Assembly: GCF_947378715.1 (NCBI RefSeq)
Contig: NZ_CANCLE010000170.1
Span: 1-7,647, forward strand
Source of the DNA: Phenylobacterium aquaticum
Lineage (GTDB): Bacteria; Pseudomonadota; Alphaproteobacteria; Caulobacterales; Caulobacteraceae
Length of the DNA: 7,647 nucleotides
Direction of reading: 5' to 3'
Part shown: in pieces, positions 1 through 7,647 of the stretch
Numbering within the stretch: position 1 is the stretch's first letter
Layout: the number at the start of each line of letters is the position of its first letter
Program-made: the position numbers and the translations under genes
Notes under the pieces: model-generated
Database searches by the model: none
Told to the model about the DNA's origin: nothing
The model's input: only the letters and a program-made list of their open reading frames with translations

Positions 1-2
1 CA

Positions 3-545
3 GCACAGCCGCCGTCTTGCGCTCCGGGCGCACAACCAGCAACTCCGACCGTCGGGCCAGGGGTCAAGCCCCAGCCCCCTGCCATCATCCAGTCGGCCAC
101 CACCAATGGCGTCACCGCCTCGGTCACCGGCCTCTATGTGAAGAACGACAATCTGTACGCCAATATCCGGCTCACGAACGCCACCGGCCAGCGCCTCTAC
201 TTCCAGGACGCCCAGGTCGATCCGGCGCAAGCCTTCGCCCTCGCATCGGGCGGGGTGCTGAGCGGCTCCTATGCGACCCAGATGCCGATTTGCACCAGTG
301 ACTTCGCCGGCTGTATCGACAGCCCCAGCCAAATGGCGCCGTCCCATTTCAGCTATGTCGATCCGAAGAGCACCTTGGACATCGGCCTGTACTGGACCAT
401 CGGGAGCTACAAGGAGACGGCCCAGGCGGGCTCGTTCTCGCTGGTCCTGATCGGGCGGCTCATGGCGTCCGACGCCGATACCGCGTCGGGCCCGCCGCTC
501 CAGATGTACCGCTTCAACTTCACGGACATCCCGATTTCGCGCTGA
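3..545 (+). CDS. Unrecognised, probably exported protein, C-terminal part (5' end outside window)
   Basis: The reading frame is open from the left edge to TGA at 543-545, giving 180 visible residues. A GTG at 138 could be called as a start, but the frame continues upstream with sensible composition and no good ribosome binding site precedes 138, so I treat the gene as truncated by the window. The first ~27 visible residues are rich in Pro, Ala and Gln, like a linker behind a signal peptide or lipoprotein anchor. The rest looks beta-rich, with alternating hydrophobic and polar residues (for example LYANIRLTNATGQRLYF). Two cysteines at visible residues 97 and 104 could form a disulfide, which fits a periplasmic or surface location. 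I see no catalytic motif and do not recognise the family. It converges on the anti-sigma gene with only 11 bp between the stop codons and no clear terminator. The CDS is secure; the function is unknown. Confidence 0.75.
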   Translation, partial: AQPPSCAPGAQPATPTVGPGVKPQPPAIIQSATTNGVTASVTGLYVKNDNLYANIRLTNATGQRLYFQDAQVDPAQAFALASGGVLSGSYATQMPICTSDFAGCIDSPSQMAPSHFSYVDPKSTLDIGLYWTIGSYKETAQAGSFSLVLIGRLMASDADTASGPPLQMYRFNFTDIPISR

Positions 546-556
546 CCCGCTGGCCG

Positions 557-1291
557 CTAGATCTTCACCAGCTTGCCGATCGCCGCGACCGGGCCAATCG
601 GGCGGTCATGCTTGGGAGCGTCCGGCTTCTCCACCGAGACGGCGATGGACGCGCCCTCCTGGGCGAGCTTGTCGAGGCCCTGGGGCATTGGCATGGACTT
701 CGAGGTCCCCGGCGCGATCAGGCCCAGCGAATGCGGCTTGCCGTCGGCCGGGATCAGCCACAGCTCATGCACATGGACCGGATCAGTCCCCGGCGTCACC
801 AGCGAGGTGACGATCAGCTTCTGGCGCACAGGGTCGTAGGCCGCCACGAACAGATGCTGGCCGCCTGACGTGTCGAGGCGGGCGTTCAGCAGTTGTCCGG
901 CGCTCGGCGGGGCCTGCGGCGCGATGATCGTCGGCGGTCGGTTGATCAGCACCACCACGGCCGCCACGCTGGCGGCGGCCAAGGTCATCGAGCCCATGGC
1001 CAGGCCGCGCCACATCCGCGCTGCGGCCGAGCCGTTGTCATTGGCCGGCAGGGCCCGCTCAATCCGTGGCCAGACGCCCTCGGAGGGGGTCACCGCCGGA
1101 AGGGCCTCGAGCATCGGCGCCAGGCGCGCCGCCCAGGCCTCCACATGGGCCGCGAAGGCCGGCTCGCGCGCCATGCGCAGTTCGGCCTGGGCCCGTTGCG
1201 GCGCGGTCAGGACACCCAGGGCGTGTTCCGCGGCCAGGGCCTCGTCCTCGTGCAGTTCGTCACCCAAGGGCGGAATTGGCGGTTCGCTCAT
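557..1291 (-). CDS. RskA-type anti-sigma factor, single-pass membrane protein
   Basis: This probably binds the ECF sigma encoded just upstream and holds it inactive at the inner membrane. From ATG at 1291 it has 244 residues. The N-terminal ~90 residues are Ala/Glu-rich and helical, with the LAAEHALGVLTAPQRAQAE stretch typical of the sigma-binding part of this family. One hydrophobic segment follows at about 94-116 (GLAMGSMTLAAASVAAVVVLI). The rest is an extracytoplasmic RskA domain, recognisable from ELWLIPADGKPHSLGLI near 176-192 and the C-terminal AVSVEKPDAP...GPV...GKLV pattern. I see no HxxxCxxC zinc motif, so it is not the ChrR/RsrA type. The ATG at 1291 overlaps the sigma stop as ATGA, implying translational coupling. 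An in-frame ATG at 1303 would add MPGA but has its AAGGG directly against it. In mycobacteria RskA proteins release sigma after regulated proteolysis; the same mechanism here is inference. The inducing signal is unknown. Confidence 0.9.
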   Translation of the reverse strand: MSEPPIPPLGDELHEDEALAAEHALGVLTAPQRAQAELRMAREPAFAAHVEAWAARLAPMLEALPAVTPSEGVWPRIERALPANDNGSAAARMWRGLAMGSMTLAAASVAAVVVLINRPPTIIAPQAPPSAGQLLNARLDTSGGQHLFVAAYDPVRQKLIVTSLVTPGTDPVHVHELWLIPADGKPHSLGLIAPGTSKSMPMPQGLDKLAQEGASIAVSVEKPDAPKHDRPIGPVAAIGKLVKI

Positions 1292-1842
1292 CGCTCCAGG
1301 CATCCCTTGAGCTTGAGCAGGCCCCGGCGGATCCAGCTCTTCACCGTGCCGAGCGGGGCCTCCATGCGGTGGGCCAGGGCCTCATAGGTCAGCCCCTCGA
1401 AGAAGGCCGTGCGGATCACCTTCTCGGTGCGCTCGTCCAGCTCCGACAGGCACTTGCCAAGCGCCTCCCCCGACTGGGCGGCCTCCAGCAGGGCCTCCGC
1501 CCGGGGGGCGTCGTCGGCGATCTCCAACTCGTCGATCTGATCGGCATAGGCCAGCGGCCCGCGCGCCCTCAACCGGTCGATCGCCCGGTTGCGGGCGATG
1601 GTCGAGATCCAGGTCATGACGCTGGCCCGGCTCGCTTCGAAGCGGTCGGCCCGGCGCCAGATGGTGAGGTAGACCTCTTGCAACACGTCTTCGCTCTCGT
1701 CTCTGTTGGACAAGATACGAAGGCACACGCCGAATAGCTTCGACGAGGTGGCCTGATAAAGTTGTCGCAGGGCGGCTCGGTCGCCGGCGGCGATGCGCGG
1801 CAAGAGTTCGGCGAGCGGATCTGAAGCGGCGGTGGCGGCCAA
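1288..1842 (-). CDS. ECF-type RNA polymerase sigma factor (sigma-70 family, RpoE/SigK-like)
   Basis: This alternative sigma factor directs RNA polymerase to a stress regulon. From TTG at 1842 it has 184 residues, normal for ECF sigmas. Region 2 runs from about residue 26 to 95: LYQATSSKLFGVCLRIL, then DESEDVLQEVYLTIWRRADRF (polymerase-binding 2.2), then TWISTIARNRAIDRLR (-10 recognition). A variable acidic linker follows. Region 4 occupies about 128-180, with LDERTEKVIRTAFFEGLTYEALA and the helix-turn-helix GTVKSWIRRGLLKLKGCL. The stop overlaps the anti-sigma start (ATGA). The start is uncertain. TTG at 1842 has AAGG five bases upstream and gives MAATAASDPLAELLPRIAAGD, which resembles ECF N-termini. 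TTG at 1908 gives 206 residues but has a weaker upstream site and an Arg/Pro-rich extension. No ATG or GTG lies ahead of region 2. The cupin gene upstream on the same strand is probably co-transcribed. The class is certain; the exact ECF group is not assigned. Confidence 0.9.
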   Translation of the reverse strand: MAATAASDPLAELLPRIAAGDRAALRQLYQATSSKLFGVCLRILSNRDESEDVLQEVYLTIWRRADRFEASRASVMTWISTIARNRAIDRLRARGPLAYADQIDELEIADDAPRAEALLEAAQSGEALGKCLSELDERTEKVIRTAFFEGLTYEALAHRMEAPLGTVKSWIRRGLLKLKGCLER

Positions 1843-1930
1843 GGGAGCCTTCGGAAAACGGGGTTCGGGCGGAAGCTGCCCGTTTCGTCTCCTTCCGGCA
1901 AGGCCCAAGCTTACCCAGCTCGGTTCCGGC

Positions 1931-2353
1931 TCACGGCCCCTTGGCCACGACGTTGACGGCGCCCGGCGGGGCCTGGTCGATCACCAGCAGCACGGCGGGT
2001 CCGTCCCCCACGGCCTCGCCCTTGTGCCATTGGTCGCGGGACTCGATGGCGAACTCGCCGGCCTTGTAGCGGCGCACGATCCCGGTCTCCAGATTGGTCA
2101 CCAGAATCTCGCCCTGCAGGATGTAGGCGTAGCGCGGATAGGGATGCTTGTGCGCAGGCAGCTGGGCGCCGAGCGGGATGGTGGTGCGCGACGCCCTCAC
2201 CTCCAGAGGACCGGCCGGGACCGTGATCGGCTGGCCGGTCATGGTCTGGTCGAAGACCCCGATCGGGACCGACACCGGCGCCGGCGCGGACGCCTCGGCC
2301 AGGGCCGCCCAGGGCGCGAAAGCCAGGACAGCGGAGAGGATCAAACGCCTCAT
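1931..2353 (-). CDS. Small exported cupin-domain protein, first gene of the sigma operon
   Basis: The protein has 140 residues and starts at ATG 2353, with GGAG at 2361-2364 seven bases upstream. Residues 1-19 form a signal peptide: MRR, a hydrophobic core, and an ALA-EA cleavage site after A19, so the mature protein should be periplasmic or outside the cell. Residues ~45-130 form a single cupin barrel. Motif 1 fits G-x5-H-x-H-x3-[E]-x6-G as G62, H68, H70, G81, but the usual Glu is Arg (R74). Motif 2 keeps G99 and the third metal-ligand histidine, H110 (QWHKG). Three His ligands therefore remain and the fourth ligand position is lost. Single-domain cupins may be enzymes, metal or small-molecule sensors, or isomerases, so no reaction can be assigned. 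Its stop is 88 bp before the sigma TTG at 1842 (22 bp before the one at 1908). Same strand and close spacing suggest an operon, so a role in sensing or responding to envelope stress is a reasonable inference. Confidence 0.85.
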   Translation of the reverse strand: MRRLILSAVLAFAPWAALAEASAPAPVSVPIGVFDQTMTGQPITVPAGPLEVRASRTTIPLGAQLPAHKHPYPRYAYILQGEILVTNLETGIVRRYKAGEFAIESRDQWHKGEAVGDGPAVLLVIDQAPPGAVNVVAKGP

Positions 2354-2360
2354 GAACGGG

Positions 2361-2364
2361 CTCC
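2361..2364 (-). promoter_or_regulatory. Shine-Dalgarno site of the cupin gene
   Basis: Read on the minus strand this is GGAG within TTTGGAGCCC, seven bases ahead of the ATG at 2353. It fixes the cupin start and is consistent with an intact signal peptide immediately after it. Confidence 0.65.
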
Positions 2365-2373
2365 AAATGAGGT

Positions 2374-2395
2374 CCGACGCACAGCGTCGCGTCGG
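2374..2395. repeat. Perfect 7-bp inverted repeat in the cupin leader
   Basis: CCGACGC (2374-2380) and GCGTCGG (2389-2395) are perfect reverse complements separated by 8 bp. Because GCGTC is tandemly repeated here, an alternative 6-bp hairpin can form between CGACGC (2375-2380) and GCGTCG (2384-2389) with a 3-nt loop. The element lies just upstream of the cupin Shine-Dalgarno site. It could be a leader hairpin or an operator. No T-run follows on either strand, so it is not an intrinsic terminator. Its function is unproven. Confidence 0.45.
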
Positions 2396-2441
2396 CGCAA
2401 CAGATCACCCCACAAGCGTTTCGGCCAGACTTGCCATCAAC

Positions 2442-2469
2442 TGACGATTGATCCAAAGTGGTATCGTCA
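2442..2469. promoter_or_regulatory. Candidate operator: 28-bp dyad TGACGAT-N14-ATCGTCA
   Basis: Two perfect 7-bp inverted arms (2442-2448 and 2463-2469) flank a 14-bp spacer in the divergent intergenic region, about 90 bp upstream of the cupin start and 130 bp upstream of the cold-shock start. The size and symmetry suit a dimeric regulator. The right arm, read on the minus strand, is part of TTTGACGAT, whose TTGACG matches the -35 element of the alphaproteobacterial housekeeping sigma, so a bound protein could block transcription of the cupin-sigma unit. However, I see no good -10 hexamer at the right distance. A repeat of this size could arise by chance in ~245 bp. Confidence 0.35.
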
Positions 2470-2570
2470 AACTCGTAGGTTCGGCTGTATTCCAAGCGTC
2501 GCCAGGCGTACCGGACCTGCTTCCGACCCCCCCGAAATTTGATCCGCCGCGCCTGGGCTTGGGCGTTGGG

Positions 2571-2596
2571 GAATATCTATCCAAGGACGAATATCT
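2571..2596 (+). repeat. Short direct repeat GAATATCT in the cold-shock gene leader
   Basis: GAATATCT occurs at 2571-2578 and again at 2589-2596, 18 bp apart, the second copy ending three bases before the cold-shock ATG. The AAGGA at 2583-2587 lies between the copies. The stretch is AT-rich compared with its surroundings, so it may keep the leader unpaired or contain the promoter -10. Neither role is shown. Confidence 0.3.
2583..2587 (+). promoter_or_regulatory. Shine-Dalgarno site of the cold-shock gene, unusually far from the start
   Basis: AAGGA lies 11 bases ahead of the ATG at 2599, longer than the usual 5-9. No closer purine-rich site is present, and the alternative upstream in-frame ATG at 2539 would put a non-homologous 20-residue extension on a highly conserved family. 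The start at 2599 is therefore preferred. Confidence 0.5.
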
Positions 2597-2598
2597 CT

Positions 2599-2805
2599 AT
2601 GTCTACCGGCACCGTGAAGTGGTTCAACGCCACGAAGGGTTATGGCTTCATCCAGCCTGATGAAGGCGGAGCGGACGTCTTCGTGCACATCTCCGCCGTC
2701 GAACGCGCCGGTCTTCGGAGCCTCAATGAGGGTCAGAAGATCACTTACGAACTCGAGCGCGACAAGCGCAGCGGCAAGATGTCCGCTGGCAACCTGCAGG
2801 CCTAG
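2599..2805 (+). CDS. CspA-family cold-shock protein (single-domain nucleic-acid-binding protein)
   Basis: This is a cytoplasmic single-stranded RNA/DNA-binding chaperone that melts RNA secondary structure, at low temperature or during growth-phase changes. It has 68 residues, the family's usual length, and begins MSTGTVKWFNATKGYGFI. The whole protein is one cold-shock domain: KWFN at 7-10, RNP1 KGYGFI at 13-18, RNP2 VFVHI at 27-31, then the conserved SAVERAGLRSLNEGQKITYE stretch. The aromatic binding-surface residues W8, F9, Y15, F17, F28 and H30 are all present. It is transcribed divergently from the cupin-sigma-anti-sigma unit and followed by an intrinsic terminator, so it is probably monocistronic. 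Whether it is cold-inducible, constitutive or stationary-phase regulated cannot be read from the sequence, because bacteria of this group carry several paralogues of different regulation. Confidence 0.95.
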   Translation: MSTGTVKWFNATKGYGFIQPDEGGADVFVHISAVERAGLRSLNEGQKITYELERDKRSGKMSAGNLQA

Positions 2806-2848
2806 TGTCTGTCCTTGGCCCCTTGGGGCTCAAGGGTTTGCGATTTTG

Positions 2849-2877
2849 ATGGGTCGGCCTTCGGGCCGGCCCATTTT
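2849..2877 (+). terminator. Intrinsic terminator after the cold-shock gene
   Basis: GGGTCGGCC (2851-2859), a TTCG tetraloop (2860-2863) and GGCCGGCCC (2864-2872) form a 9-bp stem with one T-G wobble. It is extended by A-T pairs at 2849-2850/2873-2874 and followed by TTTT (2874-2877). It lies about 45 bp past the cold-shock stop and separates that gene from carB. A weaker imperfect hairpin (about 2814-2834) precedes it. Confidence 0.85.
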
Positions 2878-2907
2878 CGTATCGGCTCCCGCGCAGGCCC
2901 TATGAGC

Positions 2908-2936
2908 TTGCGCGCATGCGACTCCGTCTCTAAACG
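2908..2936 (+). promoter_or_regulatory. Possible carB promoter
   Basis: TTGCGCG (2908-2914) and TCTAAAC (2929-2935) are 14 bp apart. They loosely resemble the Caulobacter housekeeping pattern TTGACGS-N10-14-GCTANAWC, with mismatches in both boxes. The position, between the cold-shock terminator and about 70 bp ahead of the carB start, is right. The match alone is weak. Confidence 0.3.
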
Positions 2937-3005
2937 GGCGCCTTAACCTGCAACCTGTCCGGCCACAGCGCGTCTGTCCGCGCGGCCCTCGCGCGCGAGC
3001 CATCG

Positions 3006-6293
<3,288 letters not shown>

Positions 6294-6374
6294 CCACGTC
6301 ACCACCCCCGCCCCGCCAAGATGGGGAAAGAGGTATCGTGTCCCCGATGTTCCTATAGGCTTCGCTGAGAGACG

Positions 6375-6386
6375 GCGCTTGAGCGC
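6375..6386. repeat. Short inverted repeat ahead of the 6401 gene
   Basis: GCGCT-TG-AGCGC is a perfect 5-bp inverted repeat 14 bases before the ATG at 6401. It lies in a 107-bp spacer that otherwise holds only CCTATAGG (6352-6359, a possible -10-like palindrome) and no clear terminator for carB. It may be incidental in GC-rich DNA. Confidence 0.25.
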
Positions 6387-6400
6387 TGCGGGGAGGGCGC

Positions 6401-7647
6401 ATGCGACACCATCTGGCGATCCTGATGACGGCTGCGGGGCTGCTGTCCTCCCAGCCTGGCCTGGCGGCGCCCAAGCCTGTCGCCCACGCCGCGCCGAAGC
6501 TCGCGCCCGGCTGGGGGCCATGGGGCGGCATGGCGGGCAGTGAATGGGCGGCAGAGGATGGTTCGGCCGTCTATGTCTATCGCTGGAAAATTCCGGGCGA
6601 GATCCTCCTGGTGGAGGTCACGCTGGCCAGCGCAAAGCGCACCACGACCATCGCCCTGGACGAGACCGGCGAGGGGCTGACCTTGACCGCCTACGCCTCA
6701 GACGGCAGCCCTGTGGCCAACTGGCGACTCACCAACCCCCGCCCCGGCGTCAGCGTCCAGGACGACGGCCGCCATCAGGAGCACGTGGTCTATCGCTTCA
6801 CGCCCGATGAAATCGTCGTGGATCAGTCCGCCCTGAAGGACGGGGTCTGGCAGCCGGCCTATCACGAGACCCGCCATCGGCTGGCGCGGGGCGACGCGGC
6901 CAAGATCATCGCGGCGCTGACGACGAAGCCAGCCGCCAGGCCGACGCAGCCCGCGACGCCTGTCGCCATCCCCCCGCAACCCGCAGTCTGGGGCAACTAC
7001 CTGAACTTTGTGAACCGCACCTGGGTCCATACCGATCGGGCCTTAACTGAGACTCATAGCTATCGCTGGAAGACACCAGGCGTGGTTCTCCTGGACGAGT
7101 GGTCCGTCGTGGGCTTCGATGGCTCAAACAGCCACGACGTCGCCGAAATCAGCTTCGATCCGGACAAGCACCTGATCGGCGGCATGCAGATGGGTCCGGA
7201 CGGCGGGCTGGTGACCCCTCCGTACGCCGTCGAGGGCAGGATGGCCCGCATCTACACACGCTCGATCGGGCCAGACCAGTGGGAGCGATTGATCCAGCAG
7301 CAGGCGAAAAACGGGGACTGGAGAACCATGATGATGGGCCGGACCGTCTTCCAGCGCGTCCTCACATCAGGCGAGCAACAGGCCGCCGACCAGGCGCGGC
7401 AGGAGCATGACGCCCGTGTGCAGGGCTTCCTGAACGGCGCGGTCAACGCCCTAGGCGTGATTGGACAGGCCGCCACCGACCCCAACTACAATCCCATGGG
7501 CGGCGCCTACACCAGCGGCGGCGGGCCGGACCTGACGCCAAGCACTCCTCAGATGTGGGGCGGCCAGGCCGGCGGCGGCGGAGCCTCGTCTGGCCTCACC
7601 ATAGCCAGCCCCCCGCCGCCGAGCCCCCAGGCCAGTCCCAGCCAGAA
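6401..7647 (+). CDS. Exported protein of unknown function with a duplicated WG...YRWK-x-PG module (3' end outside window)
   Basis: The frame is open from ATG 6401 to the right edge with no stop, giving 415 visible residues, so it is truncated by the window. GGAGG at 6392-6396 lies four bases before the ATG. Residues 1-22 look like a signal peptide (basic start, hydrophobic core, GLAA-P), so the product should be secreted, periplasmic or surface-located. Two similar segments follow. The first has WG at 41-42, W49 and YRWKIPGEILLVE at 60-72. The second has WG at 197-198, W208 and YRWKTPGVVLLDE at 221-233. A Pro/Ala/Thr-rich linker (~171-195) separates them. After a helical stretch rich in Gln and Ala (~285-360), the C-terminal visible part is Gly/Pro/Ser/Gln-rich low complexity. 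I see no catalytic motif and do not recognise the family. It is on the same strand as carB but 107 bp downstream, probably a separate unit. The CDS is well supported by composition, signal peptide and internal repeat. Confidence 0.8.
   Translation, partial: MRHHLAILMTAAGLLSSQPGLAAPKPVAHAAPKLAPGWGPWGGMAGSEWAAEDGSAVYVYRWKIPGEILLVEVTLASAKRTTTIALDETGEGLTLTAYASDGSPVANWRLTNPRPGVSVQDDGRHQEHVVYRFTPDEIVVDQSALKDGVWQPAYHETRHRLARGDAAKIIAALTTKPAARPTQPATPVAIPPQPAVWGNYLNFVNRTWVHTDRALTETHSYRWKTPGVVLLDEWSVVGFDGSNSHDVAEISFDPDKHLIGGMQMGPDGGLVTPPYAVEGRMARIYTRSIGPDQWERLIQQQAKNGDWRTMMMGRTVFQRVLTSGEQQAADQARQEHDARVQGFLNGAVNALGVIGQAATDPNYNPMGGAYTSGGGPDLTPSTPQMWGGQAGGGGASSGLTIASPPPPSPQASPSQ

Noticed and set aside
138..545. 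GTG at 138 as the true start of the left-edge gene
   Set aside because: The frame is open and protein-like to the left edge, and no ribosome binding site precedes 138. Starting there would cut into what looks like the first strand of the domain.
2459..2500. ECF-type autoregulatory promoter (GGAA...CGTT-like boxes) upstream of the cupin gene
   Set aside because: GGAATA occurs on the minus strand near 2486-2491, but no convincing -10 box follows at a consistent spacing, so I do not call it.
2527..2533. Run of seven C residues in the intergenic region
   Set aside because: It is a short homopolymer in GC-rich DNA outside any coding frame. There is nothing to suggest a phase-variation role.
893..2542. 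Plus-strand open frames across the cupin-sigma-anti-sigma region (893-1387, 1066-1737, 1793-2542)
   Set aside because: They lie opposite three genes with clear family motifs and have Arg/Gly/Pro-rich shadow composition.
2539..2598. Upstream ATG extending the cold-shock protein by 20 residues
   Set aside because: The extension does not resemble any cold-shock N-terminus, and the family begins at the M-x-T-G-T-V-K-W-F start found at 2599.
6294..6345. Possible terminator after carB (CCCC...GGGG around 6311-6327)
   Set aside because: The stem is only about 4 bp and no T-run follows, so it does not qualify as an intrinsic terminator.

Overview
The window is GC-rich, densely packed alphaproteobacterial chromosome. 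The carB sequence (MPKRTDI start), the CspA-type cold-shock protein and an ECF sigma/RskA-type anti-sigma pair all suggest the Caulobacterales (Caulobacter/Phenylobacterium group). That placement is inferred from sequence character, not from a search. I see no transposase, integrase, phage gene, tRNA, rRNA or CRISPR array.

Layout, left to right. (1) 3-545 (+): the C-terminal part of an unrecognised, probably exported protein whose start lies outside the window. (2) 557-2353 (-): a three-gene transcription unit read right to left. It begins with a small exported cupin protein, then an ECF sigma factor, then a single-pass membrane anti-sigma factor of the RskA type. The last two overlap by four bases (ATGA). 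(3) 2354-2598: the divergent intergenic region between that unit and a cold-shock gene. It holds two perfect 7-bp inverted repeats and a short direct repeat. (4) 2599-2805 (+): a 68-residue CspA-family protein, followed by a strong intrinsic terminator at 2849-2877. (5) 3006-6293 (+): complete carB, the large subunit of carbamoyl-phosphate synthetase, with no carA beside it. (6) 6401 to the right edge (+): a secreted protein of unknown function containing two copies of a Trp-Gly/YRWK-x-PG module. It has no stop codon before the window ends, so it is easily missed.

How the genes work together. The cupin-sigma-anti-sigma unit looks like a self-contained envelope stress switch. The anti-sigma would hold the sigma at the membrane and release it when an envelope signal arrives. 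The exported cupin is either part of signal perception or a product of the response. carB is housekeeping, supplying carbamoyl phosphate for pyrimidine and arginine synthesis. The cold-shock protein is an RNA chaperone with its own terminator, so it is probably a single-gene unit. The most interesting parts are the sigma locus with its exported cupin and upstream dyads, and the uncharacterised repeat protein at the right edge. I found no convincing evidence for a wholly new multi-gene system.
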